This document shows positions 1-14,500 of a stretch of 64,000 nucleotides of DNA, in pieces. The stretch is from positions 62,001 through 126,000 of the forward strand of contig WFMF01000282.1 in assembly GCA_011033025.1 (NCBI GenBank), written 5' to 3'. Under the pieces are notes generated by a model, which made no database searches, was not told the DNA's origin, and saw nothing but the letters and a program-made list of their open reading frames with translations. A program made the translations under genes and the position numbers. Source of the stretch: Beroe forskalii. Taxonomy: Eukaryota > Ctenophora > Nuda > Beroida > Beroidae. The stretch's first letter is position 1; every line of letters starts with the position of its first letter.

Positions 1-93
1 TGTAAAAATCACGCAAGTCAAAATGATCCTAACAAAAACAGCTAATGAAATCTAAGTCATTGCTTATTATTAAAGCACCAATGGCCAAAAATA

Positions 94-579
94 TCATTTC
101 GTCAAGTTCATAGTCTCTGATATAGAAAGTTTAAACAGATATGTTTTCAAAAGTTTTTTGAATGAGTCTGTGTTAGAAGCCGTGGTGATTTGAATAGGTA
201 GATTGTTGAAGATCTTTGGGCCAATGAATGATAGGCTTCTTTGACCAAGTCTTGTATTCATAACAGGAGTCAGTAATCTTGGTATGTAGCCCTGATAGGA
301 GTAGGTGAACATGTCCTGAATATAAACTGGTGCCTGACCATTGATTGCTTTGTATGATAAAAGTGCAATTTTGAATACAATGCGCTTCTTAATCTGTAAC
401 CAATGTAGATCATGGAGGTCATTATCAACGTGATCATATTTATATTTTCCAGTTACTAATTTAGCAGCAGAATTTTGAATGATTTGCAATTGATTTAACA
501 GCCTTTCTGCAATGCCATAGTACAAGCAATTACCGTAGTCTAAGCATGAGATGACCATACTATTTACAACTGATTTCAT
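94..579 (-). mobile_element. 3' end of a CR1/L2-like non-LTR retrotransposon (reverse transcriptase C-terminal region)
   Basis: A 161-codon open frame on the minus strand matches the region after the catalytic core in CR1/L2/Rex-type LINE ORF2 proteins. Seen motifs in order are CLDYGNCLYYG, NSAAKLVTGKYKYDHV, LHWLQIKKRI, then the terminal pattern LGQRSLSFIGPKIFNNLP and DSFKKLLKTYLF. The order and spacing are those of the LINE thumb/C-terminal segment. The catalytic FADD box and the endonuclease would lie further 5', that is at higher coordinates, but bases beyond 600 show no continuing frame, so this is a dead, 5'-truncated copy. It lies outside both host genes mapped here. Confidence 0.85.
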
Positions 580-599
580 ATGGTCCTTACTAACGTTTT

Positions 600-2400
600 T
601 AAGAACAAATTTATCTAAAATGGATGTGCTTCAATCATGTTCTGTTCAATAATCATTTACTTATTTTTCAAAGTTGCAATATGTTATAGTTATAAAAGGC
701 TGCAAAACCCAATAAGAGGTGGACGGTTGAAGATAATTAAGTTCTGTGAACAATTTTGATGTGTTCATTTTATTCAAGCCAGTTTTTAGAAATTTGAATT
801 GAAGGTCATTTTGTATTGATCTTCATTTGCCGGTTAGAAAATTATTAAATTCCCAGCTCCTTGTTGTTATTCTTGTTATGGAGCTGGGCAATTACAATGG
901 TTTATTTTATGCTTGTCATAAACCCATCCACCTTAAGATAAGACTTTGGATAACTACTAGAGAGGTGTAAAATCTCAAACTCGATTCTTTCACTCTGTTG
1001 CCCTTATATCATCAATTGGCCTCTATCAGAAGCCATTAGTCATGCCCTATAGCTACAAAACTACAAATGTAGAAATAACTACAAATATGTATTGATATTC
1101 ACTGGTGAACAAGGGCCATTAGGCCTGAGTTAACCAGTGTAGTAGACATATCTCCCTGCATTTTAAATTGATAATTGTCCAACAGTTTGAACCATAAAGA
1201 TATTTTAACCCATTTCATGTGGTTTTTGAGAGAATCACTCCTAAAATTTCATTGGTCCTTGCATTCGAACATCACACAACCCAAAGAAAATATATTTTAA
1301 GTTTTGTGCTGTAAGATTTTATAATTGAATTGAATTGAACAAAAAGGATGTTGCATTGGCTGCAGTACAACACAAGGGTCTGCTTATACAGGGGTATGCA
1401 GCCTATTTGTCAGGAAGTACTAAGCTCAAGGCTCAGTAATCAAGCTAAATTGAAATATTCAATGCTGCTCAGATTGAGAGAATGCTGCAAGCATTTATCA
1501 TCAAGGGTTTTTTAAATCTTACCTGGATGAGAATGTGGCATTTTTCTATATGCACCTCAAAAGTCCTAGTAGAGTGCCTGAGGTTGGTTTAATGGTCTGA
1601 GGTCGATTTGTGTTTTTTTTGCTTCTGATGGAGGAAAATACCAGCTACCCATTATGTTAATTGCAAAAAATTTGAGGTCCAAATGGCTGTAGAGAAAATG
1701 CTATCTTTGTTGGAATATATGTTTAAATCTTAAAGAAATGTTTCTTCAAGACATCAATCTGCAAGACTTTTATCCAACTCCATACTTGAATGACAACATG
1801 TTGGATATAGGTGCCAACATGTTGGATATAGGTGCATTCTCTGCCACCATGCAAGAAGTGCAAAGTTTTAACTCCATTTGTTTCAGTTATTCACTCTCAA
1901 CAGCTCAATTGCCTCTCCATTATAATTGTGAGCCAGTCTATATAATAATGGTTGGGCTTCTTGGGCTTCAAAAAGGTTTTACAATCTTGGAGATTTAACA
2001 GGCAAAAAGTAGGAACAAGGAGATTGATGGGGTATCTAGTGGATGATCACTTTTTTTAGAATAAGATGATAGTTATCACTTCATTCTTTCATTACACTAA
2101 ATAATGTTATAAAGGTTCAATGGTGAGACGGTTATGCTCCAAAAATTTAGCTGGTGGCTGCGACTGATATTGGTTTTGCTTATAATTTCTGACCAAGTAA
2201 GTTTACCATTTTTCTTTTCAGCCAAATAACATACCACAGATATTTGATTCAATCTTGTGTTTGATGTTTCCCTATGTATACTATCTACAAATTCGAAAAT
2301 ACTAAGAAAATAAGTGGCCCTTGCCCTCTGGGCTGGAATTTCTAATATCAAATAGTTCTGGATAGCTGTAATTCAAACCAATCAATATTCCAAATCACTG
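600..2400. other. No supported gene; possible 5' part of the Ig/FN3 gene
   Basis: No reading frame here has protein-like composition or a splice pattern I can defend. The first mapped exon of the Ig/FN3 gene starts at 2407 in phase 1, so at least one upstream coding exon exists and may hide here or before the window. A short open frame at 1738-1998 contains a local duplication (NMLDIG twice) but no signal peptide or recognisable domain. Confidence 0.4.
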
Positions 2401-2406
2401 TCTCAG

Positions 2407-2516
2407 TATCAACAGAAAATCAGCAAGGTATTGTTAGGAAGAAGTATTTTAACCCTGGTTCAGAAGAGGAAACTATAAAATTCTTCGACTTTATAGACAG
2501 CTACCCAACAACAAAG
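2407..2516 (+). CDS. Ig/FN3 gene, exon 1 mapped
   Basis: Acceptor ctgtctcag before TATCAACAG and donor AAAG|gtgctc. The frame STENQQGIVRKKYF...DSYPTTK enters in phase 1 and leaves in phase 0. It is probably the first half of an Ig domain, completed by the next exon. The incoming phase shows that coding sequence lies upstream. Confidence 0.65.
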
Positions 2517-5500
2517 GTGCTCCATTATGTTCTACTTAATATACCTGCTATAAATTAGAGATTATAATAGGTGCATTGCTATGAATTTTGATTGGTTACC
2601 TGTTGTCATATGTACAAATCAAAATACAATTTACATTTAATTGTCACAGATTGAATTAATCATGCCATTATTTATTCAATCTGTCACAATATAATATAAA
2701 TTGTATTTTAATTAAGTGATTAATGGCTAAATGAACACTTTGATAATTTGAACGATTTGTGCAATCCTGCGACTTCACAAGTGATTTCTAGGTATTATAT
2801 AACTTCAATGAGGAAGTAGGGAACACAACAGCAGCTCTGTCTGAGGTGGAACATGCTGGCTACTACTCACTCAAGGTAACTGATCATGAGAATTTCCAAG
2901 GCATATATAATCTATATTTATAATTCCAGCCTTTAAACTGCTCCAACAATTATTGAGGTATTCACGTCTATCACCTGCAGATACATTATGTATGTGAATT
3001 GTGGTGGCTTAATGGTCTGATGTTTAAACCTCTACAATTGTTTCAATTTTATTGAAAACCACGAATTTTGCATGCAAATAATAGTGGTTTCATCCCATAT
3101 TTACTGTGCTCCATATAATGAGTTGTTACTGTCATCGAATTCGAGTCAAGAATTAATTTCTATTGTCATCATTAAGGTGATAAATGTGAATGGAAGTTTC
3201 GTAGATGACATTTGGATTTACCACGCCATTCCTTCCTGGTTGTGCAAGTTCACTGCTTCGGAGTACCTCCTCACGCCCAGTGAGTATTTCTCCATGTCAT
3301 TTTCAGGCAGAACTGCTTGTGCTTTCGATAAGCTTTATAAATTTGTTCAAACTTGCCACTGATCAGACCTATTGGAAAATCACTCGAAATCAATGACGTT
3401 TATTCAACGTTTATCATTATTTTTCAAGCCAGTAACCTCACTGCCTCCCCAATCCCATCAGCCTTCGTGCTGAACAGAACAGCCCTGATGCCCTGTACCA
3501 TCCTGGGCGCTCCTCAACCTACCTTCTCCTGGGAGAAGTTTAGTGAGGAGGAGGACACTTGGGTCAACGTCAACACATTCGGTATCATTGTTAATTCTCT
3601 TAAATACTTAATTACTTGATTTCACTTAATTCACTTAGTTCAATTAATTAACTTAAATACTTAATAACTTGATTTCACTTAATTCACTTAGTTCACTTAA
3701 TCACTTAATTTCACTTAATTCACTTAGTTTACTTAATTCACATAATTACTTTATTTCCCTTAATTTCACTTAATTACTAAATTTTACCTAATTCACTTTG
3801 TAATAATTCTATTCGCTTTAAATAAATTCACTAATTTCATTTTAACTTTCATACTTTTTTAATTCAACCAATCAGCCTGTTTCAATTTTTCAGACGAGGA
3901 CACCAGATCTCGATACTTTCAATCTGAATTGGGTCATCTCTACATTAAGCACTTCCGGCAGTCTGACACAGGAAAGTTTGTTAGAACTTCTAGATGTCTT
4001 GATTTTCGTTATATCTATGGTCAGGTATTTCCGGTCCCTTCTTCTTCTTTTCGTTATCTATGGTCAGGTGTTTCCGGTTTCTTTTTCTTCTTTTCGTTAT
4101 CTATGGTTTGGTTATTTCCGGTCCCATGACATTAATGGTGATCGTAAACCTTCCATTTAATGAACTCCACATGCCTCTTCCATTATCTATCTTACTACCT
4201 TACACAGTCTCGCTTCTCCTCAATCATGTAAGTTGCGGTACACAGACACCACTTGATACCACTTAATAGTACATGAACTACACTTATATTACACATACAG
4301 TTTCAAGACGAACAAAACGACAAAGAATAATAGGAGAAATTTCATATTGTGTCAAAACAAAAATTACAAATTAGTGGTCTTGACATTTCGTTAGGTATGA
4401 AATTTCAAGACGAACAAAACGACAAAGTATGATGTTAGCCAGGTACTAATTAAATTCAAAATTTAATTAAGATTAAAAAATGATTTCCGCAAATGAACTT
4501 GTGAAACTGTTAATAACCGAAACTGCGTAAATGAAATTTTGTTTTGTCCTAGAACATTTGGCAGAAAAATTATCTTCTAGTAAGTAGCAGGAAATATAGA
4601 AATGTCCATATTTTCAATTATGCTCTTTTGATATAATTCAAAAATCAACCAAATTCTATTACCAAATTACCATGAGAAAATGCCAAGATTTTTCCGGTCA
4701 GCTCACCTTATTTACACTATGCACTATACTATACACTATACACTATACACTATACACTATACACTATACACTATACACTATACACTATACACTATACACT
4801 ATACACTATACACTATACACTATACACTATACACTATACACTATACACTATACACTATACACTATACACTATACACTATACACTATACACTATACACTAT
4901 ACACTATACACTATACACTATACACTATACACTATACACTATACACTATACTATACACTATACACTATACACTATACACTATACACTATACACTATACAC
5001 TATACACTATACACTATACACTATACACACTATACACTATACACTATACACTATACACTATACACTATACACTATACACTATACACTATACACTATACAC
5101 TATACACTATACACTACACTATACACTATACACTATACACTATACACTATACACTATACACTATACACTATACACTATACACTATACACTATACACTATA
5201 CACTATACACTATACACACATACACTATACACACATACACTATACACACATACACTATACACTATACACTCTACACTCTACACTATACACACATACACTA
5301 TACACTATACACTATACACTATACACTATACACTATACACTGTACACTATACATTGTACACTATACACTATACATCTCCCCCAGGGGAAGTACCGGTGTC
5401 GTGCCAGGAACCGGTGTGGAGGACGGTGTCCCAACGAAAGGCGGTGTTCTCTACAGGACGTGTTAGGAGACGAGATGGACCTTACTGTGTCACACGATGA

Positions 5501-8500
5501 CACTGATCTTATATCCCAGTATTTCCTCAACCCTGTTATAAACCAGTGCTGGTAGGTCGTGATATATTGCTTGGTTGGTATGCCATGATAACTTACATAA
5601 TATTAGGCAAACCACTGGCATAAATGACAAATATGACCAAATATGTCAAAATTTCGACATTTTCGAGTAGAAGGGTCTTTTCCGAACGCACTATTACATG
5701 CCTCCAGGGGCATCACTGAAATACATATCAATTAGGAATAACAGTAAATATGGAATAAATAGAAATTACTATTCGAAATGGGCTCTACGTCCATTTGTTT
5801 CCCGCACGTTATTCATTGTATTCGTGCTTCTATAATATGAAAGTGAAAAGGTGTGGCTCAATGCGACTGAATATGGCAGGAAAAATATTTATTCCTAATA
5901 AACTACTTCTAGCTTTATTTGCTATTCAGCGTTAATCAAGTTATAATAGTTATTTATTTGATAAGCATGGAAATCTTATTCTTAAAAGTGAGTGATTAAA
6001 TTTTATCCTCATATTATGTACTAATCATTTTTTCAGGGTCGTAGATTCAATCCATTCTTTTTCGACTTCACAACAGCAACAAAATTCATTTATATGAGTC
6101 AATTTGTTTAAATGTGACTTGTATGGGCTTGACACAATGATTTGACCTAGGCTTGAGAATAAGTTTGAGGTGTACATCGCCTCTGGAATGATGGAGTCTG
6201 TACCTTGGTACCCCCAAAGCATCTGGTAACAACTGAATTTCTCCATCGCGCTGACTCTCCTTTCAATAGTGATAGTGTGCATTGCACATTGTAAACTTGA
6301 CAATATACATTGTACATTGTACATTCTGACATTACATCCTACCCCATATTATCTTTGAACAGTAGTACTGGTGTACTGTGAAAATACCTATTGATTTTAT
6401 GGTATCAACGGAAATCCCAACTGCGACTTTTTGAGGATAATATAATTTTTGTCCACTGGTAAAGATGTTATCAAAGTTATTCTCTACTTTTTTGGTCAAT
6501 ATGGATCAGTTGAACGGAATCTCTGGACCTTTTAACTCTAAACTTTGAAAGTTTAAAGTCATACACTGACCAATTTGTATTTCTAACACCTTACGAAGAG
6601 ATATCTTTCTTTTTCTACTGAATACTACTCGACTTGTCAATTGAAGACGAAGATGAATTGTTCTGTTTCTGTCAATATTACATTTAAACCTTCTATTTAT
6701 CTCAGTGAAACATCATCATCACTACGTTTTAATTATTGATAAAACGTCACGATTTGAATACCCTAATCAGTTCTAATGGTATATTTTTCTGTTGAGATAT
6801 CGAGGAATTTTTGCTGTAACTTTGCTGTAACATTATGCAGTTAATAGTAACAGCCTCTTAGGAGGACATAATTCTATCTTTTTGTTTCTTGAGTGACAGT
6901 ATTTTTTACTTCAATCATCCACATTGCCCAGAGATGTTTGTCTGAAGTCACACTGACTTAAGTCATTTCTGATACTCCAATGCAAACTGATATTTGATCG
7001 ATTATTGAACCATTATAATTATACAGGGTTTAATTTAACTATCATAGGGTTTGAAGTTTAATGAAGGGTTTAATAACGAGTTAAAAGTACAAACCGAGAT
7101 ATTGCACACAAATGGCCGAAGGCCCTAGTTTGTTATATCGTATTAGTGAGACCGAGGCCAAAGGCCGAGGTTTTAATCGAAAGAAATTCTACTTTTTACG
7201 GGTTATCAAACTGAATTATGCACCGACCTTATTCCCCGTTAAAATGAGGATATTTTCAAACACAAGGAAGTATCTGTGATTATTATTTGGATCTGAAACT
7301 GCTGGACTTGCACTTTTTTTTGCGTAATTAAGGCTTTAAGGGTTGCGCCTTGTTCCAAGCAGCATGGTGATTTATTGGGAGCAGCATAAAAGGCGGTAAA
7401 AGGTACTAATTTTAGATTTAGGAAATAGCTCCATTTAGGTATTTATTTAGGAAATGCGTGCATACTTCCATAGTTTCACATAACTATCCCCTATTTTCCA
7501 ACTCCAGTTCTCATCTGGCAGCTTAAGTACTTGCGATAAAAAGTTCTGTATAGCCTTTAGCAGGGTCTTCATAATTCATATCAAGGAAATTGTAACTTAG
7601 AGGGTAGATGGTTACATGATTTACTGCTTTACTGATATTAGAGAAAATGGCCATTGACTGTTTTGTCGAGAAAGGCAAATAGGGGGCAAAGAGGAGGTAA
7701 AAAGGGACAAAAAGAGGGGGAACAAAAAGAGGGCGTCAATGACCGAGAATATTGTAACCTTTTTCCTTGTTTCCAGGGACTCAGAAGGGTTCCACTACGA
7801 GTCCCACGACCAGAACGACCGGAACTGCACCGGGTTGTCAGCCAACGCCGGCCACATCTTCAGCTTCAGCCAGTACACCCCTGTTAACAGCAGTGCCATT
7901 CTCGAGGCTTTCTTTGACTTTAAGAGGCTCCAAAACGACGGAATGGTTTGGGAATGTTTCAAGATATTTTCGTTTTGTTTCGTAATATTTTGGTCATATT
8001 TTTTGTCTTGTTTTGTAATATTTAGAGATTTAGGTCATATTTCATGTTTTACAGACATATATATGCGTATTATAATAATGAGTTACTTTTCACTGAAACA
8101 TATGCCAGGATTCCATGAGAGTTGGTACTGTGAAGTGGAACGAATTAGAAGACTTGAGTAACTTCCACCCTATAGAAGGTAAATTTACTGTGATAAGTTA
8201 CTACCTGATTGATACGGGATGATTTGGTCAAAAGTTTTCAAATAACATGTGTCAATCGTATTCAGACTTCAAATAAGACGGGAAAAGCGAGATTTGACTG
8301 AATCGTATAGACGGTTTTAAGAGCCCGACTAAGTGATCGAATAAACTATTTACAGATAAAACGGGTAAAAGCGGGATTTGCCTAGCTCGTATAGACGGAT
8401 TTAAGAAGCCTAATATGGAGGAATACTACTATTGCAGTGCTTACTTCCCCAACGGATTACTCAAGTATGTCCTCCGACTGAAATATCAGTTCTTTTTAAT

Positions 8501-11500
8501 AATTCTAAGAGGAAAACGGAGTTGTAAAATTTTATCAAATGAAAAGAGAACCTCAAAACCTGTGTTGTATTTGAGTATTTGACTCATGACATTTTCAATA
8601 TTGTCATACAATACTGCATTCTGCAATACTGCATATCCAAATCACAGGATGGGGGTTAGGTTTGAGTTCGTGATGAAAGAAGCACCGTACGTTGGTTTCC
8701 CCAAGGGGGCAGTGGGGAAAGACATGACGAAAATCATGGACGCTAATTATGGAGAGGAAAAGGTAAGATTTTCATCAATTATTTTGAAGTTTAATTGGGT
8801 ATATTATCGAGTTGTGATAATGCTTGTATCACACTGATGTTTTTTCCAAAGAAATGGGCTGGCAATTCGAGGTAGCCCATAATATATCCGTTTTGGATTA
8901 TAGACGGGCTAAAAACTCAATATCAAGATGCTTACATAGTCAGAGCCTGTGGCCTGCTAGACATGAGTTTGCCTCCAATGATGGCCCTAGCGTAGAATGA
9001 TGGAGCCCACACCGTGGAATAACCCAATATTTGAAATCCTGGACAGTGGACCCTAGGTTTTTCAAAGCAGAAATCGGGCGCCTTGCCAGCCCCATTGAAA
9101 AAATAGGAATCATATTTCTAATAGTTTAATCACTTGATGAATTCAATTCCCAGTGAAAAAAGAAAATTCAGGGAAACACCGAATCGATTTTCATGAGATC
9201 TAGGGAGTATGATGGAAGATGAAAAAAATTAAAATTGTAGGGAAATAAGGAAAATGGACCGAATAGGAAAACATTAAGGAAAATAATCGGTGACTAAAAA
9301 TATTGACTACAATTGACGGATTTCATTTTCACGGTGATGTATGTGGTTGGAAGTCACTGTCATGGTTATAGGTTTTAATATGTATGTAATAATACCATCA
9401 ACGATCAATATGATTTTGTTGAATGATTTTGGGTGATTATTATTATAACTATATATAATAGATTTTATTTTTGTGTTTCGTATCATTATTTTCAAATGAT
9501 CATCGAAGTGAATTGTTATTACTTCAATAAATATGTTCGTCCATCATATAAACTTATGTTTTCCGAAATAAACACCATTGAAAAAGGTTAGAAAGAGATC
9601 ATAAATCAAAGATTTAATTATACTCATTAGCAATTGTGATTAAGCTTTTACAGCTTTAATATCATAATTACATGAAATATGTTTGACGCAACTTTTTAAA
9701 TAATTTCCAGCAATTCTCTCCCCAATTCTTTGCCGCAAATTTTTTGCTTAAATCTTCCTCGGTAAAGAGTCAAACATGCTCCATAGTCAAAAACGTAACC
9801 TCGATAATTTAGAAGTGTGTCCCATACAAAGAAAGTCACCCTCTACCTTTATGGCGAGTTTCTCGTTATGCAAAATATTATGAGTTTCATTTCTAGCAGG
9901 AAATCGAACGATTATTATAAGGAGACCGACGCTCGAAACAGACATTATTAACCTTGCATGATTCTACAGACTATCATCAATATTATTTCTTGAAAACACA
10001 TCGGTATTTCGGGTATTTTGACCATATTTGGTTAACTTATTTGATAATATTATCTTATGCTGAATAAGTTTTAACCCTGAAACTTCAATAGTTCAATAGT
10101 CTAGCTTAAATATTGCCATCGTTATTAATAATGATTGCAAATCTATAATGCATGAACTAGCATTAAATGCATGCGTGATTGCGCTTAGGTCTTGAACCAT
10201 TCAATGAATGTCAAGGGGAGGGAAATAAGCGCTCGCTACGGGGAACTCCTTGTAATTCACACCTATGATTTAAGAGTATCCATATCCAAATATATGAAAG
10301 TATGCCGAGATTGACATTGAAACTCATCTGCAATTTCTAAAATTCAAAGTAATTAATTAAAAATGTGGTCGCATATTTCTAATAAGTATCTTATTTTATT
10401 TGATTGATTTTTCTATCTAAAAGCCGAAATATTAACTTAAATAATACATGTGAAACATATTCTCATTGTTAATAACATTAGATTTTTCGTATCTGATTTC
10501 TATGTTTGCGACTGATTTCGCAGAAACTAAAGTTTGCTGTAACGATAGCAAGTGCCCGGTTTGATAAAAATTTGGTGAAAGATAATTGGATGTGCCGATT
10601 CAACGGTCAGAAGATGGAGGACAATTGGAGGCAGAGGTAACATCACCATTCGGGAAAATGGGAGATTAGGTATGGTGGGTATATGCGACTGACATATGGT
10701 GCTTGTCTGCCGATCTTCCGGCGCATGTCCGGCGTATCTCCGGCGCATGTCAGCTGTGTAACCGGCATACCTTATCTCACATTTTCTCATCTAGCCGTCT
10801 CATTCATGATCCAACTCAGATTATGACTCATCTACTCCTCACGAGCTCTCTCAACAATAACCAGTCGTCCGACGCACCCTTAACGCGCCTCCCTAACACA
10901 TTTATTACGTCACAAGTTCGCACTTTCATCAAACTATAAAACTTGGTCACGCATTCATACAAGAATTGGCAATTCTATGACATCATCTTTGCACAGTTGA
11001 TCTAGTGACAATTAAGAGTTGTCAGAGACACCACGAGAATCTGTGATACTTCTTAGGTGCCTGTGGCATTTCGTTCAGATTGATTCTAAACGAAATGTTT
11101 AAACGAAATGATTCATTAAGGAGGGTAAGAGTGAGGTTTGATGTTTCACTGATTGGTGTACCTATTGAAATAGGTGTACCTATCGGTGTACCTATTCCAC
11201 TGATTGAAATCATCCACCCTTGATTCAGTGGAATTCAGTAGGTAATATATAGAACAGGTAATCAATGATTAATAATCAGATTTATAAGCGAGTGATTTGA
11301 TGACGTTTGCGTTGATCATTACAGTGTATTTCGTTTTTAATTTTATCGATTTTCTCATTTTTTGATCTATGACCATGATGAATGTACCCCTTTCATCACT
11401 GCCAAGGCATTCTGTGCGGTAATCGCGGATGATTCACAGTCAACTTTCTTCCTCTTCTCGTGTTACGTAATCATTGGAATAGAAAATCGATATGCAGAAG

Positions 11501-14500
11501 TTTTTTTTTAATGTAAATTTTCAAGTCAAATGTAAGCTGTGTACGGTCATACACCACTTCAACCCAATGACAGCTGTAGATCCGCAATATATACAATCAT
11601 TTTTTTGCTAAAATCATGGTGCTCTTCCAAATGTCATCTTTTTAGGGAGATAATTTTGAAGCCAATTTTCTAATTGGTGCCATACTACGATACTGGGTTC
11701 AAAATTTATCGGACCACTGAAGATGGAAAAGTCTTCATTATCAAAGTTACATTTTGCGCAACAACCGCGTCGAAATAGAATGAATAAAAACAATAAAGAT
11801 GGGATTATTTCCTTGACCTTATTAAGTAGTTTGAGGATCTGTGACGATAGATCAAGCAACCAACTTTTAATTTACAATCTTTTCAGATCTTTGATTGCAA
11901 GGTGACCATGCCACCAAGATTCCTCATATTACTTTTTACTCTTCAATTCAAAGTGTGGCCAAGGTTTTAACATGATAAATTTTCAGTGTCTTGAAGTTAC
12001 ACCAAGGTTCCATGATTACTTTTCATGCAGACAACCTCTTGAATTGAGGCCATTAGGGTATATTAAATGCGAAGAGTCGTATGGCGCTGTTTTTTATTGT
12101 TTTTATTGCGGACCCGCTTGGGGCACCACTAACTCACTTAGGGCTTTTAAATTGCATATAAAACATAATAATAGATAATTGAGAAAAGGTCCTTTCATAG
12201 GACACAACACACCAACATAAAGATAAAAGAATGGCTAAAGTGAAACTCAGCTAAAACAATTTGTATATTTCAAATGATTGTGAGGACTACACAGCCCTGT
12301 GTACTCACACTCAAAAACTAATGGCACGTGTATCTTCGGGAGCGCGTCTTACCTACCTTCCTGTTTACGGTGGCTTTTCGACCTGCTGTTTGATGTGCGC
12401 GCGGCGTACAGACATGTTATTTATATGTCTGTACGCCGCGCAAATTTACGCCGCGCACACAAAACTGCAGTTTGAACTTTCATCCCTGATGTGAAGGGTC
12501 GCATGGCGCTGTGTATCTTCGGGAGCACGTCTAACCTACCTTAGAAGAAGAAGAAAGCCATCTCACCTACTACCTTCCTGTTTACTTTTCAGATCCTTCA
12601 ATATGAAGTGGGACCCACTTTTGCAACTAGCGAAATAGATGGCGTCAATCGGATGCGTCACCGACTCTGCCTCTTCAACTCGAAAGAAATTACCTACAAC
12701 ACTCACGTCATGTAATGATATATCCGGTTGTTTTCATGTCTCGCGATTTTTAGGGAATATCCCTAATATCAGATTGTTTTCATGTCTCACGATTTATATT
12801 AGGGATCGAATATATCCCTAATATATCAGATTGTTATCATGTCCTATTGTCCTGGGGTCAATGTTTCATTATTATCATGATTTAGTGCAAACAGATATTT
12901 CAATGATGATGTTGACTTGAGTGTTATTGATGATCACTCATTCCATTCAAGTCTGTGATTCACTTATTTGTATCTCCTGTTAGAGACGCAAAATTTTGAA
13001 AATGTATAATTAATAAATTAACCATTGTCCAATGTTAATTATAATCATACTATTATTTAGATTATTTTTACATCCATTCGATCGATTTGTCCTGGAATAT
13101 TTGATTCCAATTCCAAATATGGCCCTTTGAGTTTTTTGATTGTTGCAGCACTCAGTCCGATATGCCGAACTGAGAATTTTCGAGGGAAGGATCTTCCACA
13201 ATGTTCGTCCTGCAAGGTTCTCATGTCATTGAGTCCTAGACGAGGGTCTCGGATAGGTATATTATATATTTACTTATTGTATTTATTTTCATATATTAAC
13301 TTATTTTATTCATTTTCATTCTTACAACAAAATATTCGAACGCTCTCTCATCAGTTATAATATACTTGATGCCTCCCATTGGATTATAACCAATCTCTCA
13401 TCAAGAACTTTACTTGGGATTCTCCCATGGACGATTGAGTGAATGTACTCGGCTTAAGCCTTCACTTTTGGATTCTCCCCGTGGACGCAGCCTGAGTGAT
13501 TTGTCCGGTATTGCACTCGGCTACGCCTCGTTTCAAGAGCATATTATTACGTGATTGCTTATGATAAGTAGGAGACAAAGGAAGGTTTGTACGGTTTGAT
13601 GAGTGCCAATTCATGTCTAGATGATTACACAATGATCTAAATGATTACCCTCTCAATATAATTCAAATCAAGGTGATTACATACATGTCACAATTCCCTC
13701 CATGTCAACATTATAATGTCAATATTATAATCATTATTAACCTGATATCATAACAGTATCACTTTGATTCCAATGTATATGATGCTTCTTATTGGGGATG
13801 GGCCGCAGCCCCTTGGATGGGACAAGTCCCATTGATTCCCCTGGAATTTACCTAACTAAATTCCTATTACCTTGCGAGACATATACATGTGGGACAATAA
13901 TTCTGGGAGTAAACTTTTGGGGTTCGAAAATATGCCTTTTTTTCGTAATATCCCCAGATTGTGTCCCTCATAGATATATTTCTCGTAAGGTATATTGTTT
14001 AATGAACCTATAAGGGATCGTTCACATATAAAGTGATCACTTTTTTAGCACCTTGACTCCCCCTGTTGTTAACAAGTTGACAGTTTTTGTATTAATATTA
14101 TTGTTACAATAACTCAATAACATGAAGTGTAGTCATTTGAAATAAACCCCTCCCCCTCTTGCTAATTGCGTAACATGTGAACGTTCTCCAATCATTAAAT
14201 TCCTATTATAATTCCGACTATTATACCAGGTGCGAGTATTTTCCGGATCTAGAGTTAGTTCAGTTCACCATTGATTACACAGTGATGGGTGATCAGGGAT
14301 ACTACCAAGTGATTGCAGGCAATGACGAGGGTTGGGCTATCGGACCTCCCATTCTGGTAAATTTCAGCAAATTCATTCCTAAAAACTCGAAATATGTTAG
14401 TGAAAAGTAGAAAAAATCGTAATCAGACGTAATCAATGCAACGTACTGGTGAGATAGATTCCCTCACTTTTCACATGCATATTATTAAGTCACTAGCGTT

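Larger units (their letters stand above)
8763..13148 (+). other. Long intron 10
   Basis: 4.4 kb between in-phase exons. Apart from the MITE and the tandem duplication listed separately, I see AT-rich unique sequence. No exon with flanking splice sites and Ig/FN3-like content was found on either strand. Confidence 0.5.

Noticed and set aside
4672-5555. Two long open frames (264 and 291 codons) coding YTIHYTL repeats
   Set aside because: They are translations of a 7-bp microsatellite that lacks stops in all + frames; only the last part (5385-5551) is a real exon.
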